64,000 bases of DNA, from assembly GCF_000192475.1 (NCBI RefSeq), contig NZ_AEYW01000006.1:744001-808000 (forward strand), given 5' to 3'. Source of the stretch: Ruegeria conchae. GTDB lineage: Bacteria; Pseudomonadota; Alphaproteobacteria; Rhodobacterales; Rhodobacteraceae. The notes beneath the pieces were generated by a model that was given only the letters and a program-made list of their open reading frames with translations, was not told the origin of the DNA and searched no databases. A program made the translations under genes and the position numbers. Positions 19,260-28,936 of this stretch are shown piece by piece. Each line of letters starts with the position of its first letter. Position 1 is the first letter of the stretch.

Positions 19260-19739
19260 ATGAAAACAATTCTGCCCGTTCTGATTTGCTTGCTGACACT
19301 ATCTGCCTGTGGTCCGCTTTCGCTGTATTACCGAGAGGGCGAAAGCGTTGCCCGCATGCAGACCGAAACCACGAACTGTCAGGTGAAAGCTCTTAAAGAC
19401 GCCCCTGTCGCCAATCAGGTCCGTCAGAGCCCACCGGTATACTGGCCCGGGCGCACCTATTGTGATGGCCGTGGGCGTTGCTATCGCAACCCTGGATGGT
19501 GGGAACCCGGACGGATCTATACCGTTGACGTGAATCAGGGGCTAAGAAACAAGGTCGAGGCACAGTGTATGGCACAGAAAGGGTACCGCCCGGTCAGCCT
19601 GCCGCCTTGCAAACAAGGTGTCAAATCGCGGGTTGCACCCGCACGTACCACAACTCTTCCACCACTGAGCACTGAGTCGTGTTTCGTGAAGTTTGAAGAC
19701 GGGTCATTTCAAATCATCACCCCAGGACAGGCCGGCTGA
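19260..19739 (+). CDS. Hypothetical lipoprotein
   Basis: A 159-residue protein with a lipoprotein signal: MKTILPVLICLLTLSAC, lipobox LSAC with Cys 17. The mature part has a Tyr/Trp-rich segment (PVYWPGRTYCDGRGRCY then NPGWWEPGRIYTVDVN) with paired cysteines that could form disulfides. It resembles short lipoproteins seen in other roseobacters, but I recognise no named family. It is divergent from trkA, and its last 36 bp overlap the end of the convergent MFS gene. The start at 19260 is preferred to 19230 because it gives the lipobox at the correct distance. Confidence 0.65.
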   Translation: MKTILPVLICLLTLSACGPLSLYYREGESVARMQTETTNCQVKALKDAPVANQVRQSPPVYWPGRTYCDGRGRCYRNPGWWEPGRIYTVDVNQGLRNKVEAQCMAQKGYRPVSLPPCKQGVKSRVAPARTTTLPPLSTESCFVKFEDGSFQIITPGQAG

Positions 19740-20897
19740 TTTGCGACGCTTGGCCAGTGCGAGATGAGCAAATATGGCGATGCCATAGAATGCAGCCACG
19801 GCCAAAAACATACCGACCTCTTTTGCGCCCAAAAGAACTGCCAGTAAAACTGGCGTCCCTAGCAGATTTCCAGCATTCCCCATCTGCGCCATTGCGCCGT
19901 AGCTTAACGCCTGGGTCTCGGCTGTGTCGTTCAACTCGGGCACAGCAGCGAAACTACCGCCCTGAACAAGCCCAAGAACCGCAAACAATGCGATGCATCC
20001 GAAGGCAAGCGGCGCCCCCAGAAACAGCGAAATGATCGTCAGAATCCCCATGGCGAATCCCAGATTCACGACACTGACGCAGGACAGCACGGTCAAAAGC
20101 AGCGGTACCATCAACCATGACAACACGATCCCGGCCAACGGCATCAATGCTGCGATCGATGCACCCTGCCCTTCGGGTAAGCGCCCCGGCAGAATTGCCA
20201 GAAGTGAGACGAAAGTGAGCGTGTAGAAGAACCATCCGATCGCCGGAGCCGAGATGAATGGCGAGCGATAGGTCCTTAGGTGCACACCAAGCAAAGAAGA
20301 TAAACTCCACCTCATACCGGCTGGCTGAGCTATGTCGATCTTCAATTTGCTGAACGCTATCAGCGCGGCAATCACCAACATCAATCCGCCATGCAGGGCA
20401 AAATACACCGGCAATCCATAGCGGTCGACAATTGGCACCCCGAACCAGGCATTCAACGCAAAGGCTACGCCAAAAAACGTACTCCATAGCACCATAGAGT
20501 TGTACCTAGCGCGACCAGTTGTGATCTGTGCAATCAAGGTCGGTGCCGCGACAACAATAGCAAGATGGGATAGCCCTTCGACCACCCGGCTGAGCAACAT
20601 CAATTGGAATCCCGGCAGACTTGCTTGAATTAATGACAATGCACCCCCAAGAACCAAACCCGACAAAAGCAGACGGTTTGGCCCGATCTGCGCCGCAATC
20701 GCACCCGACATCGCACCCAGCGCTGCTCCCATCAGGCTGATAATCGATAGCAGCCAGCCAATCACCGCCGCATGATCGGGATAAAGCAATCCAATGTCAG
20801 CAAACGGAACGGCGATCTTGGCAAACTGGGTCGCAGCCCCGAGGCCTGCGAACCAAATCAGCATTACTTGCAGAAATGTGCGGAAAGAGTCGCTCAT
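19704..20897 (-). CDS. MFS transporter inserted in the ntr-trk locus
   Basis: A 397-residue major facilitator protein with about twelve hydrophobic helices. The helix 2-3 loop is short (AAQIGPNRLLLSG) and lacks a classic GRRP motif. Helix 4 contains SRVVEGLSHLAIVVAAPTL, a glycine/serine-rich pattern seen in sugar or metabolite exporters. No substrate can be assigned. It lies 43 bp downstream of an XRE-type regulator gene on the same strand, so the two likely form a small operon. Its 3' end overlaps the convergent lipoprotein gene by 36 bp. Confidence 0.78.
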   Translation of the reverse strand: MSDSFRTFLQVMLIWFAGLGAATQFAKIAVPFADIGLLYPDHAAVIGWLLSIISLMGAALGAMSGAIAAQIGPNRLLLSGLVLGGALSLIQASLPGFQLMLLSRVVEGLSHLAIVVAAPTLIAQITTGRARYNSMVLWSTFFGVAFALNAWFGVPIVDRYGLPVYFALHGGLMLVIAALIAFSKLKIDIAQPAGMRWSLSSLLGVHLRTYRSPFISAPAIGWFFYTLTFVSLLAILPGRLPEGQGASIAALMPLAGIVLSWLMVPLLLTVLSCVSVVNLGFAMGILTIISLFLGAPLAFGCIALFAVLGLVQGGSFAAVPELNDTAETQALSYGAMAQMGNAGNLLGTPVLLAVLLGAKEVGMFLAVAAFYGIAIFAHLALAKRRKSAGLSWGDDLK

Positions 20898-20940
20898 GAA
20901 CTCGGTCTATCGCGACCTACACACCAGCGGAACGCATAAA

Positions 20941-21528
20941 TTATGCGGCACCCTCTCGCCGACCGCTCACCAGACGAACCGGGGTGCCATCCGAAAGATA
21001 CAATCGCTCCCAAACGATCCGTCCGGCGCTGATTCTGATTTGGTCATGCACGGCTTCCGAGGTCAAAAAGGCCTTGGGCGCAGGCGAGTGCAAATCCCAC
21101 CAACCATCGAGTTGCAGTTCCGCCTCGGCCTGTCGGATCTCATCCGTCGCAAATTGCCAGAGTGATACACCCAGCAACGCGTGCTGAGAGGTTTTCCAAT
21201 CTCGTGCACGACTGGCCGAATAGGCAAGGCAAGTGTGTGTGGCTTCTTCTACAAGGTGTAGGCACTCGGACGAGTTTACCACCAGACGTTTAAGCGCGGA
21301 ATCTTGTGCCTTTGCCGGACCAAGCGCCGCAAAAACAACCTGTTGAACATGGGCCGAAGGGGTTTGGCCACCATTTTCCCACCGAGAAATCGTGGCCTGA
21401 TCAACCTCGATCAGATCAGCAAGGGCAGATTGCTTCAGGCCAACCACGCGGCGCAGCCGTTTCAGCCGCTTTCCAAAGGCTGGAAAACCAATGGAAACGG
21501 CTGTGGTCTTCGAGCAATCTACGGTCAT
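20941..21528 (-). CDS. XRE-family helix-turn-helix regulator with PAS-like C-terminal domain
   Basis: A 195-residue regulator. Residues ~18-70 form a Cro/C1-type HTH (GKRLKRLRRVVGLKQSALAD, then IEVDQATISRWENG as turn and recognition helix). Residues ~85-190 look like a PAS-type sensory fold (SSECLHLVEEATHTCLAYS, then SLWQFATDEI); the fold assignment is inference. The gene ends 43 bp before the MFS gene and follows ntrX by 9 bp, so read-through from the ntr operon is possible. A local regulator of the transporter is the simplest reading. Confidence 0.72.
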   Translation of the reverse strand: MTVDCSKTTAVSIGFPAFGKRLKRLRRVVGLKQSALADLIEVDQATISRWENGGQTPSAHVQQVVFAALGPAKAQDSALKRLVVNSSECLHLVEEATHTCLAYSASRARDWKTSQHALLGVSLWQFATDEIRQAEAELQLDGWWDLHSPAPKAFLTSEAVHDQIRISAGRIVWERLYLSDGTPVRLVSGRREGAA

Positions 21529-21537
21529 TGAAGCAAA

Positions 21538-22947
21538 TCACTCTGCGGGTTCGGGCTCATCAATCTGCGCCACTCGCGCACCTGACTTGTTCGAGGTCAC
21601 GACCCCCAAGGACTTGAGCTTGCGGTGCAAGGCGCTGCGCTCCATGCCCACGAAGCTGGCAGTGCGGCTGATATTACCACCAAACCGATTGATCTGCGTC
21701 AGCAGATACTCACGTTCGAAGGCTTCGCGGGCCTCGCGAAGCGGCAGCGTTGCCAGAGCACCGGACAGGACCACCCGTCCGGTTTCATCTGCCTTCTCTT
21801 CTTCATTGGGCAGTTCGCGTGCCTCAATCGGGCCGGTACTATCCCCAAGGATCAGCACCCGTTCGATCAGGTTCTTGAGCTGACGCACATTGCCCGGCCA
21901 TGTCATCGTTTGAAGCAGCGCGACGGCCTCATCGGAAAGTTCACGCACTGGCAGGCCCTGCGTGTCGTTGCACATCTCGATAAAATGCTGCGCCAATACC
22001 GGTATGTCTTCGCGGCGCTCTTCCAGAGATGGAACTGCGATCGGTACAACGTTCAGACGATGATACAGTTCTTCGCGGAACCGCTCTGCTGCAATTTCCT
22101 GTTCCAGATCGCGGTTGGTCGAAGAGATGACGCGCAGATCAACCCTCACTTTGTCTGACCCGCCGACGCGCTGGAACTGCTGATCGACCAGCACACGCAA
22201 GATTTTGGACTGCGTCCCCAGCGGCATATCAGCGACTTCGTCGAAATAGACAACCCCGCCATGGGCCTCTTCCAGCAGGCCTGACTCGACACCACGCTCA
22301 GATGATTCACGGCCGAACAGAACCTCTTCGACCCTCTCAGGCTCGATCCCGGCGCAGTTTACCGTGACGAATGGTGCATTGGCGCGATTGGAATGGGCGT
22401 GGATATAACGTGCTGCGATCTCTTTGCCCGAGCCCGCCGGACCGCTGAGCATGACCCGACCATTGGACTTGGTCACCTTATCCAACTGCCCCTGCATCGC
22501 CCGGAACGAAGCCGATTTGCCGATCATATCGGAACAGCTGACTTCCTGCCGTTTCAACGAAGCATTCTCGCGGCGCAGGCGCGAAGTTTCCATCGCGCGG
22601 CGGATAACCACCATCAACTGATCAATATTAAAAGGCTTTTCGATAAAATCGTATGCCCCCTGTTTGATCGCCGCGACCGCAATCTCGATATTGCCGTGCC
22701 CGGAAATGATCACCACCGGCACATCCGGGTTGTCGCGTTTCACCGCCTTCAGGATGTCAATCCCATCCATACGACTGTCTTTCAGCCAGATATCCAGGAT
22801 CAACAGTCCGGGAGGTTCGGCATTGATCGACGACATGCACTCATCCGAGTTTGCCGCCAGCCGTGTGGAATAGCCTTCGTCCTCTAGAATATCGGACACC
22901 AATTCGCGAATATCGCGTTCGTCATCTACGATCAGAATGTCGCTCAT
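21538..22947 (-). CDS. ntrX: Response regulator NtrX (AAA+ type)
   Basis: A 469-residue regulator with a receiver domain (phospho-acceptor D52 in LLILDIWLKD), a central AAA+ domain (Walker A GPAGSGKE, Walker B VVYFDEVADMP, arginine finger region FREELYHRLN), and a Fis-type HTH (GGNISRTASFVGMERSALHRKLK). The sigma-54 contact loop GAFTGA is absent: the segment after ELFG-like VLFGRESS reads ERGVESG. NtrY-NtrX responds to redox and nitrogen status in alphaproteobacteria. The start overlaps ntrY by 4 bp (ATGA). Confidence 0.93.
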   Translation of the reverse strand: MSDILIVDDERDIRELVSDILEDEGYSTRLAANSDECMSSINAEPPGLLILDIWLKDSRMDGIDILKAVKRDNPDVPVVIISGHGNIEIAVAAIKQGAYDFIEKPFNIDQLMVVIRRAMETSRLRRENASLKRQEVSCSDMIGKSASFRAMQGQLDKVTKSNGRVMLSGPAGSGKEIAARYIHAHSNRANAPFVTVNCAGIEPERVEEVLFGRESSERGVESGLLEEAHGGVVYFDEVADMPLGTQSKILRVLVDQQFQRVGGSDKVRVDLRVISSTNRDLEQEIAAERFREELYHRLNVVPIAVPSLEERREDIPVLAQHFIEMCNDTQGLPVRELSDEAVALLQTMTWPGNVRQLKNLIERVLILGDSTGPIEARELPNEEEKADETGRVVLSGALATLPLREAREAFEREYLLTQINRFGGNISRTASFVGMERSALHRKLKSLGVVTSNKSGARVAQIDEPEPAE

Positions 22948-25232
22948 CTTTGGCCTGCTTTCAGTTTGTTTGTTTTAATCGCCTGTTTTTCCGGCGCATC
23001 TGTCGGGCCGCCTGAGGCCCCGGGAAGACGAATGACAGCCATCGCGCCGTAATGGTCCTGTCCGTCAAATGTGGGCGCATCTTCTAATGTCAGCGCTCCG
23101 CCATGTTCTTCGATTATCTTTTTGACGATAGGCAGGCCCAAGCCCGTGCCTTCGTCACGCGTGGTTACATAAGGTTCAAACAGCCGCGCCCGATCTTCTG
23201 GCAGGCCGATGCCGTTATCGGCAATGGTGATCTGCGTTCCCGCATCGTCATTGCTGACCGCCACCTTAATCTGAGGTTCAAGATTGTCCGGGGCGCCTTT
23301 TTCTTTCAGCGTTTCAATAGCCTCGCCCGCGTTCTTGATCAGGTTCGTCAAGGCCTGGCTCAACATGGTCGAATCCACATCCGCCAGAATAGGCTGTTCG
23401 GGCAGATCCGCGTCGATCTGAACATCGGGTTGGCCCGCCTGCTGCAACAACACCGCCTCACGCACCAGCGTCACAATGTTTTCTTCGCGCCGCTCCGGTT
23501 CGGGCATCCGCGCGAACTTCGAGAACTCATCGACGATCCGTCGCAGATCATTGGTCTGACGCACGATCACATCTGTCATCGATTCAAGGCTGCTGCAGTC
23601 CTCTTCATCCAGCTTGCGCGAAAACTTGCGTTTGATCCGCTCGGCGCTCAGCTGGATCGGGGTCAGAGGATTCTTGATCTCATGCGCAATGCGACGGGCC
23701 ACATCGCCCCAAGCCGCCATACGCTGTGCACTGACCAAATCGGTCACATCGTCAAAGGCCACAACGTAGCCTTCCAAGCCGCCATCTTCACCACGACGCG
23801 TCGCCATGCGTACCAGCAAGTTCTCTAACTGACCCTTTCGAGTCACTTTCACTTCGCCCTGAACAGCCTCTTGCCCGCTGTCCTTGAGCGTCTCGAACAA
23901 TGGCAGGAATTCGGGCACGGCTATGCCTATCGCAAGATGATGCTCACCGCCCGACCAACCCAACAGGCGCTCTGCGGACCGGTTCACAAAGGTTACGCAC
24001 CCTTCGGAATCAACGCCCACTACCCCCGACGTCACCGAACTGAGCACCGAGTCGAACAACCTTCGGCGGCGTTCGATCTGGCGTGTATTCTCCAGCAAGG
24101 TATCGCGCTGCCCCTTCAACTGGCGAGTCATCTGATTGAAGTATCGGCCCAGCATCGCGATTTCATCATCGCTGGCCTCCTCGATGACCTGAACGCTTAG
24201 ATCACCTGCACCGACCCGTTGCGCAGCCGTTGTCAATCGCCCTACGGGACGTGAAAGGCGCTCGGCAAACCACATGCCGAGTGACATAGCCGCCAAAATC
24301 AGGATCACCGCGAAGCCCAGATACAGAAGACCGAACTCGAACAGTACCCGACCACGCTCACTTTCGAGCTGACTGTAAAACTGTGCAGTCTCTTTGGTCT
24401 CATCCAGTAGCGTCAAAAGCTGTCCGTCAACCTCGCGGCTGACATATAAATATCGGTCCAGATAGGCCTGCAATGGTACAAGCGCGCGGAACTCGCTGTT
24501 CTCCCAATCTGCAATAATCGCCACACCCTGATCATTGGCCTCAATCATCTCTTCGGGCGTCGGTGCCTCGTAGTCGAACAGGTAGGATCGATCACCACGC
24601 GACCGAATTTCAGCACTGCCATCAATCACATAGGCCTCACGCAAACCGCGTTGAATCTGGGACTGCCCCTGCGCCAGAACCTCACGCAATTCGGCATCTG
24701 AGATGTAGTAATCTAGTGATCGCGCGTTATCGAGAAATCGCGCCAGAACGATCGCGTCCTGCGTCAGCCCTTCGCGGTGCTCTTGTTCGTAGGCTTCGGC
24801 GGCCGTAAGAGATGACCCAACAACCTGCCGAACCCGATCCGAGAACCAGCCTTCAAGGCCGATATTCACCGTGAGCCCTGCAAAAATTGCAACCGTAACT
24901 GTCGGCACCAGAGCCAGCAGCGTAAACGCGCCGATCAAGCGCAGGTGAAGCCGTGAACCCGCTGATTTCGCACGTCGGGCAGCGATCAAACTGAACAACT
25001 GCCCCAGCACCAACGCTGCGACGACCAGCACATAAACCAGATCGGCCAGCAGAATCAGCCTAAGCGTCGGCGCAGCCGCACCTAGATCAAAGGGACCAAT
25101 GACCAGATAAGTTGCCAGCGTCAGAATGGGGCCCAACACGACCAGACCCAAGGTACTGAAATTGCGCATCCTCCGGGACTTGCGCCACCGGTTGATCGAT
25201 AGGATCGGCCCGTTCTGTGCCCGGGTTGCCAC
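22944..25232 (-). CDS. ntrY: Membrane sensor histidine kinase NtrY
   Basis: A 762-residue sensor kinase. Hydrophobic segments near residues 20-115 and another at ~290-315 flank a periplasmic region, followed by a HAMP domain (AERLSRPVGRLTTAAQRV), a PAS domain (GVVGVDSEGCVTFVNRSAERLLG), and the kinase core with the phospho-acceptor His in [17 protein letters not shown] box LIKNAGEAIE and G boxes DNGIGLPED and GTGLGLPIV. It is the cognate kinase for NtrX. It lies 99 bp downstream of ntrC within the same operon. Confidence 0.93.
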   Translation of the reverse strand: MATRAQNGPILSINRWRKSRRMRNFSTLGLVVLGPILTLATYLVIGPFDLGAAAPTLRLILLADLVYVLVVAALVLGQLFSLIAARRAKSAGSRLHLRLIGAFTLLALVPTVTVAIFAGLTVNIGLEGWFSDRVRQVVGSSLTAAEAYEQEHREGLTQDAIVLARFLDNARSLDYYISDAELREVLAQGQSQIQRGLREAYVIDGSAEIRSRGDRSYLFDYEAPTPEEMIEANDQGVAIIADWENSEFRALVPLQAYLDRYLYVSREVDGQLLTLLDETKETAQFYSQLESERGRVLFEFGLLYLGFAVILILAAMSLGMWFAERLSRPVGRLTTAAQRVGAGDLSVQVIEEASDDEIAMLGRYFNQMTRQLKGQRDTLLENTRQIERRRRLFDSVLSSVTSGVVGVDSEGCVTFVNRSAERLLGWSGGEHHLAIGIAVPEFLPLFETLKDSGQEAVQGEVKVTRKGQLENLLVRMATRRGEDGGLEGYVVAFDDVTDLVSAQRMAAWGDVARRIAHEIKNPLTPIQLSAERIKRKFSRKLDEEDCSSLESMTDVIVRQTNDLRRIVDEFSKFARMPEPERREENIVTLVREAVLLQQAGQPDVQIDADLPEQPILADVDSTMLSQALTNLIKNAGEAIETLKEKGAPDNLEPQIKVAVSNDDAGTQITIADNGIGLPEDRARLFEPYVTTRDEGTGLGLPIVKKIIEEHGGALTLEDAPTFDGQDHYGAMAVIRLPGASGGPTDAPEKQAIKTNKLKAGQR

Positions 25233-25331
25233 CGTCTGCCCTCATTCTGATGTGCCGCTTGCACGGCTTACCGCCATATGTCGTGGTCGTTCCCGGGGTC
25301 GAACCCGAATGCCACGGTTTGTGTGGCGATA

Positions 25332-26699
25332 TTACATCAGTTTGCGGCGGCGTGTCACCTGAATATCGAGGTCGGTAATCTTTTTCCGCAACGTATTTCG
25401 GTTAATCCCCAGAAGATCAGCACATTTTGCTTGATTTCCACCGGTCGCATCCAGCGCAATTTCGATCAGAGGCGCTTCGACTTCACGCAAAATACGCTGA
25501 TAGAGCCCGGGCGGTGGTAGGATATTCCCGTGCAAATCGAAGTAACGCCGCAGGTGACGCCCCACCGAAGCAGACAGTTTTTCACGCTCGCCATCCCCCA
25601 GAACCGGCTCAGCCTCAGGCTGACTGCCCAAAACCATCTCAACTTCGGTGCGCGAGATTTCTTCTGCACGGCTTGTCAGGCTGAGACGACGGATGGCATT
25701 TTCCAGCTGCCGGACATTCCCAGGCCAGGAATATCGGCGCACAAGTTCCACAGCTTCAGGGCTGAGGCGGCGTTTCGTCCCGCTTTCGCGCTCTTCCCTC
25801 GCAAGGAAATGGTCGGTGAGCAACGTGATATCATCAACGCGTTCTCGCAGAGCAGGAACATGTACCGTCGCACCGCAGAGACGATAATAAAGGTCCTGCC
25901 GCACGCGGCCACTCTCCATGGCGTCAGTCAGGTCAGATTGGCTGGTGGCCATGAAACGCGGCACATGATCGCCCGGAGTGTCCATCATGCGCACGATCCG
26001 GGCCTGTATCTCGTCATCGATATCGGCGATCTCATCGATCAACAGCGTGCCGCCCCGCACGCGCGCCATGACTCGTGCCGGACCTTCCAGATCACTTAGA
26101 TCAGCGGCAGTCGCGGTGACAAACGGCAGAGTTCGACGGTCTGAAAAATCGTGAATAGCGCGCGCAATCAATGATTTACCTGTACCACTTTCACCCGATA
26201 TCATCACTGACAGATCGGTGTTCATCACCCGCGCCACGAGACGATAGAGCGCTTGCATAACTGGGGTGCGCCCAACAAGCGGCAACTCGTCTGGACGATC
26301 TTCGCTGGCTTCGACAGGCTCAGCCTGAGCATGCTGTTTCTGATCAAGCGCCCGTGCGGTCCGCTTCATCAGATCAGGCAAATCGAAGGGCTTGGGCAGA
26401 TAGTCATAGGCATCCGCCTCGGCAGCCTGAATGGCCGTCATGATGGTGTTCTGGGCCGAGATCACGATGACCGGCAATCCAGGACGATCCTGTGCGATCT
26501 TTGGCAACATCTCGAGCCCGTTTCCATCCGGCATCACTACATCCGATATCACCACGTCGCCCTTGCCTTCGGCCACCCAGCGCATGAGCGTGGTCAGCGA
26601 AGATGTGGCATGCACCTTGCACCCCGCCCGCGTGAGGGCCTGTGTTAGAACCGTGCGAATCGTACGGTCGTCATCGGCAACCAGAACTGTGCCATCCAT
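25332..26699 (-). CDS. ntrC: Nitrogen response regulator NtrC, lacking the GAFTGA loop
   Basis: A 455-residue NtrC with receiver domain (D53 in [11 protein letters not shown]), AAA+ domain (Walker A GESGTGKS, Lys 175; Walker [19 protein letters not shown]) and C-terminal Fis-type HTH ([21 protein letters not shown]). Between [10 protein letters not shown] and the Walker B strand, the usual ELFGHEKGAFTGA stretch is missing; the sequence goes directly from [16 protein letters not shown] to TLLID. This is the arrangement known from Rhodobacter capsulatus NtrC, which activates sigma-70 promoters. ATG 26699 is supported by AAGGAGAG and overlaps the ntrB stop by one base. Confidence 0.95.
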   Translation of the reverse strand: MDGTVLVADDDRTIRTVLTQALTRAGCKVHATSSLTTLMRWVAEGKGDVVISDVVMPDGNGLEMLPKIAQDRPGLPVIVISAQNTIMTAIQAAEADAYDYLPKPFDLPDLMKRTARALDQKQHAQAEPVEASEDRPDELPLVGRTPVMQALYRLVARVMNTDLSVMISGESGTGKSLIARAIHDFSDRRTLPFVTATAADLSDLEGPARVMARVRGGTLLIDEIADIDDEIQARIVRMMDTPGDHVPRFMATSQSDLTDAMESGRVRQDLYYRLCGATVHVPALRERVDDITLLTDHFLAREERESGTKRRLSPEAVELVRRYSWPGNVRQLENAIRRLSLTSRAEEISRTEVEMVLGSQPEAEPVLGDGEREKLSASVGRHLRRYFDLHGNILPPPGLYQRILREVEAPLIEIALDATGGNQAKCADLLGINRNTLRKKITDLDIQVTRRRKLM

Positions 26700-27778
26700 C
26701 AGATGCTCTCCTTGTCGTTTGTGCCCTGCGGTGCGCGCCGCAGAGACAGACGGAATACCGTGCGCCCGGGCGCCGATTCCGCTGATATCCATCCGTCGTG
26801 GTCGGATATGATCTTGCTAACCAGCGCCAGCCCCAGGCCGGTTCCGTTTTCTTTACCCGAAACAAACGGATCGAAAATCTCGCCCTGAATTTTCTCCGGC
26901 AATCCGGGACCGTCATCGATGATCTCGATTTGCAAAGGCAGCGAGTGACCGGAACCATCACTGCGACGCAGCCGGAACGAATGTTCGAAATAGGTGCGAA
27001 GCCGGATTATGCCACTGCCATCAGCAGCCTCAGAGGCGTTCTTGAGCAGATTCAAAATCACCTGCAAAAACTGGTCCGGATCTCCGTATGCCAGTGGCAA
27101 AGATGGATCGTAATCCTCAACAATGGTCATATGAGCGCCAAACCCCAGCAGCGCCGATCTGCGCGCGCGGTCCAAAACGTCGTGTATGTTGACTGGCTTG
27201 AAATCAGGCTGAGACAAGTTTCCGAACTGTTCCACCTGCTCCAGTAGCTTCACAATACGACGACTTTCCTCGACAATAAGATCTGTCAATTCAAGGTCTT
27301 GCTGTGAGATATTCATGCTGAGCAACTGTGCCGCACCGGTGATCCCGGCCAGAGGGTTCTTGATTTCATGCGCCAGCATCTCGGCCATGCCAATGGCCGA
27401 TTGCGCCGCCGACTTCACGGTATTGCCTCGGGTCATCCGCCCAGACAATTCACGTGGTGAGATGATCATAATCATGGATCCGGGATGCCCCATTAATGGC
27501 GCGATCTGCAGGGCACATTGCAGCGGCGCGCGATTACCCGAGCCCACATCCACATCGTTCACGAACAGGGGCGTGCTCTGCTGACGGGCGCGTATGAAAG
27601 CCTCTTCCAAGGGCGCATCGACTGCGATCTGATCCCAGACTGGATGCCCGATTACAGCTTTGCGCGAAGCGTTCAGGAACCCCTCACCCGAAGAATTGAC
27701 ATCCGATATGCGGTCGTCAGGATCGATGATAAAGGCCGGAACCGGCAGCGAGGTCCAGATGCTCTGATCCGAGGTCAT
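26699..27778 (-). CDS. ntrB: Nitrogen sensor histidine kinase NtrB (NRII)
   Basis: A 359-residue cytoplasmic kinase/phosphatase. The N-terminal PAS domain spans residues ~8-105 ([25 protein letters not shown]), followed by the HisKA helix with phospho-acceptor H137 ([12 protein letters not shown]) and an HATPase domain ([27 protein letters not shown]). It phosphorylates NtrC under nitrogen limitation and is controlled by PII. It overlaps dusB by 4 bp and ntrC by 1 bp, so the three are tightly coupled. No glnK or glnB lies in the window. Confidence 0.95.
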   Translation of the reverse strand: MTSDQSIWTSLPVPAFIIDPDDRISDVNSSGEGFLNASRKAVIGHPVWDQIAVDAPLEEAFIRARQQSTPLFVNDVDVGSGNRAPLQCALQIAPLMGHPGSMIMIISPRELSGRMTRGNTVKSAAQSAIGMAEMLAHEIKNPLAGITGAAQLLSMNISQQDLELTDLIVEESRRIVKLLEQVEQFGNLSQPDFKPVNIHDVLDRARRSALLGFGAHMTIVEDYDPSLPLAYGDPDQFLQVILNLLKNASEAADGSGIIRLRTYFEHSFRLRRSDGSGHSLPLQIEIIDDGPGLPEKIQGEIFDPFVSGKENGTGLGLALVSKIISDHDGWISAESAPGRTVFRLSLRRAPQGTNDKESI

Positions 27779-28758
27779 GCCGCCACCTCTGCCGAGCTGT
27801 TCAAAGCATCGCCCAGTAGCTGCAGAACTTCATCCGGATCGCGTGATGTCAGTACTGCGCGCCGTAAGGTGGCAGGCGTCCGGGCCTCATCCATGTACCA
27901 TCCCAAATGCTTGCGTGCGACGCGCAAGCCCAGCTCAGTACCGTAGAATGAGAGCATCGCCTGATAGTGGGCGCGCACCATCTCGATCAGGTCGGCTCCC
28001 ACCGGAATGTCCGGAGCTGCAGCTCCATATAGATCGTGACAGATCTGCGCCAGCAGCCATGGCTTACCCTGCGCGCCCCGGCCCACCATCACGCCATCCG
28101 CACCAGACTGCACCAGCGCGGTTTGCGCGGCCTCCGTATCAATAATATCCCCATTTGCGACGACCGGGATCGAGACCGCCTCTTTCACCGCCCGGATCGC
28201 CTGCCAATCTGCCCGACCTTTGTAGAACTGACAGCGCGTACGCCCATGGATGGTGACCATCCGGATGCCAGCATCCTGCGCCCGTCGCGCCACATCCGGC
28301 GCGTTCAGCAATTTGTCATCCCACCCCAGGCGCGTCTTCAACGTGACCGGTACGTCCACGGCATCCACCACGGCCTCTATCAGCGTCAACGCGTGATCCG
28401 GCGTCTTCAGCAGGGCTGAACCGGAATAGCCGTTGGTCACCTTCTTTGCTGGACATCCCATGTTGATGTCGATCACTCGGGCGCCCCGGTCGACGACCTG
28501 CCGGGCAGCCTCGGCCATCCAGTGCGCCTCGCGACCGGCCAATTGCACCGCCGTGTTCTCAACATCCGCCGACAGTTCTGCCCGTTCACGGACGCCTGGT
28601 TTGGCCTGCACCATCTCTTGGCTGGCAACCATTTCGCTGACCACCATGCCTGCACCGAAGCGCATCACAAGATCCCGAAAAGGCCGGTCGGTGATTCCGG
28701 CCATAGGAGCCAGCAGCACCGGCGGGGTCAGGTCCTTCTCAGCAAGACGCAGGGTCAA
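27775..28758 (-). CDS. dusB: tRNA-dihydrouridine synthase DusB (NifR3)
   Basis: A flavin enzyme of ~327 residues reducing uridine in tRNA. It has the FMN-site LAPMAGITDRPFR near the N-terminus, the catalytic-cysteine motif NMGCPAKKVTNGYSGSALL, a conserved HGRTRCQFYKG and the nucleotide loop NGDI. No ATG fits in frame upstream. I choose TTG 28758, preceded by AAGGA 9 bp upstream, which gives the usual ~10 residues before the FMN motif; an alternative TTG is at 28833. As in Rhodobacter and Rhizobiales, it is the first gene of the nifR3-ntrBC-ntrYX operon. Confidence 0.93.
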   Translation of the reverse strand: MTLRLAEKDLTPPVLLAPMAGITDRPFRDLVMRFGAGMVVSEMVASQEMVQAKPGVRERAELSADVENTAVQLAGREAHWMAEAARQVVDRGARVIDINMGCPAKKVTNGYSGSALLKTPDHALTLIEAVVDAVDVPVTLKTRLGWDDKLLNAPDVARRAQDAGIRMVTIHGRTRCQFYKGRADWQAIRAVKEAVSIPVVANGDIIDTEAAQTALVQSGADGVMVGRGAQGKPWLLAQICHDLYGAAAPDIPVGADLIEMVRAHYQAMLSFYGTELGLRVARKHLGWYMDEARTPATLRRAVLTSRDPDEVLQLLGDALNSSAEVAA

Positions 28759-28936
28759 TGTGCTTAATCCTTGAGCAGTTGCGCTTTTAATATCGAAATT
28801 GCAGCATATGAACAACAAATCGACGGCATTCAAGCCCGCTAAATCATCAGTTGCTTAATTTTTAGGCAGATTGACGTGGGTGATTGCCTCTGCATTCACA
28901 GCCCCCTAAACAATGCCCAATCAGGAGAACCCGCAG

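Noticed and set aside
25280..25320. tRNA-like TpsiC arm (GGGTTCGACCC on the minus strand)
   Set aside because: No matching acceptor stem, D arm or anticodon arm could be folded at the right distances; lies in the ntrY-ntrC gap.
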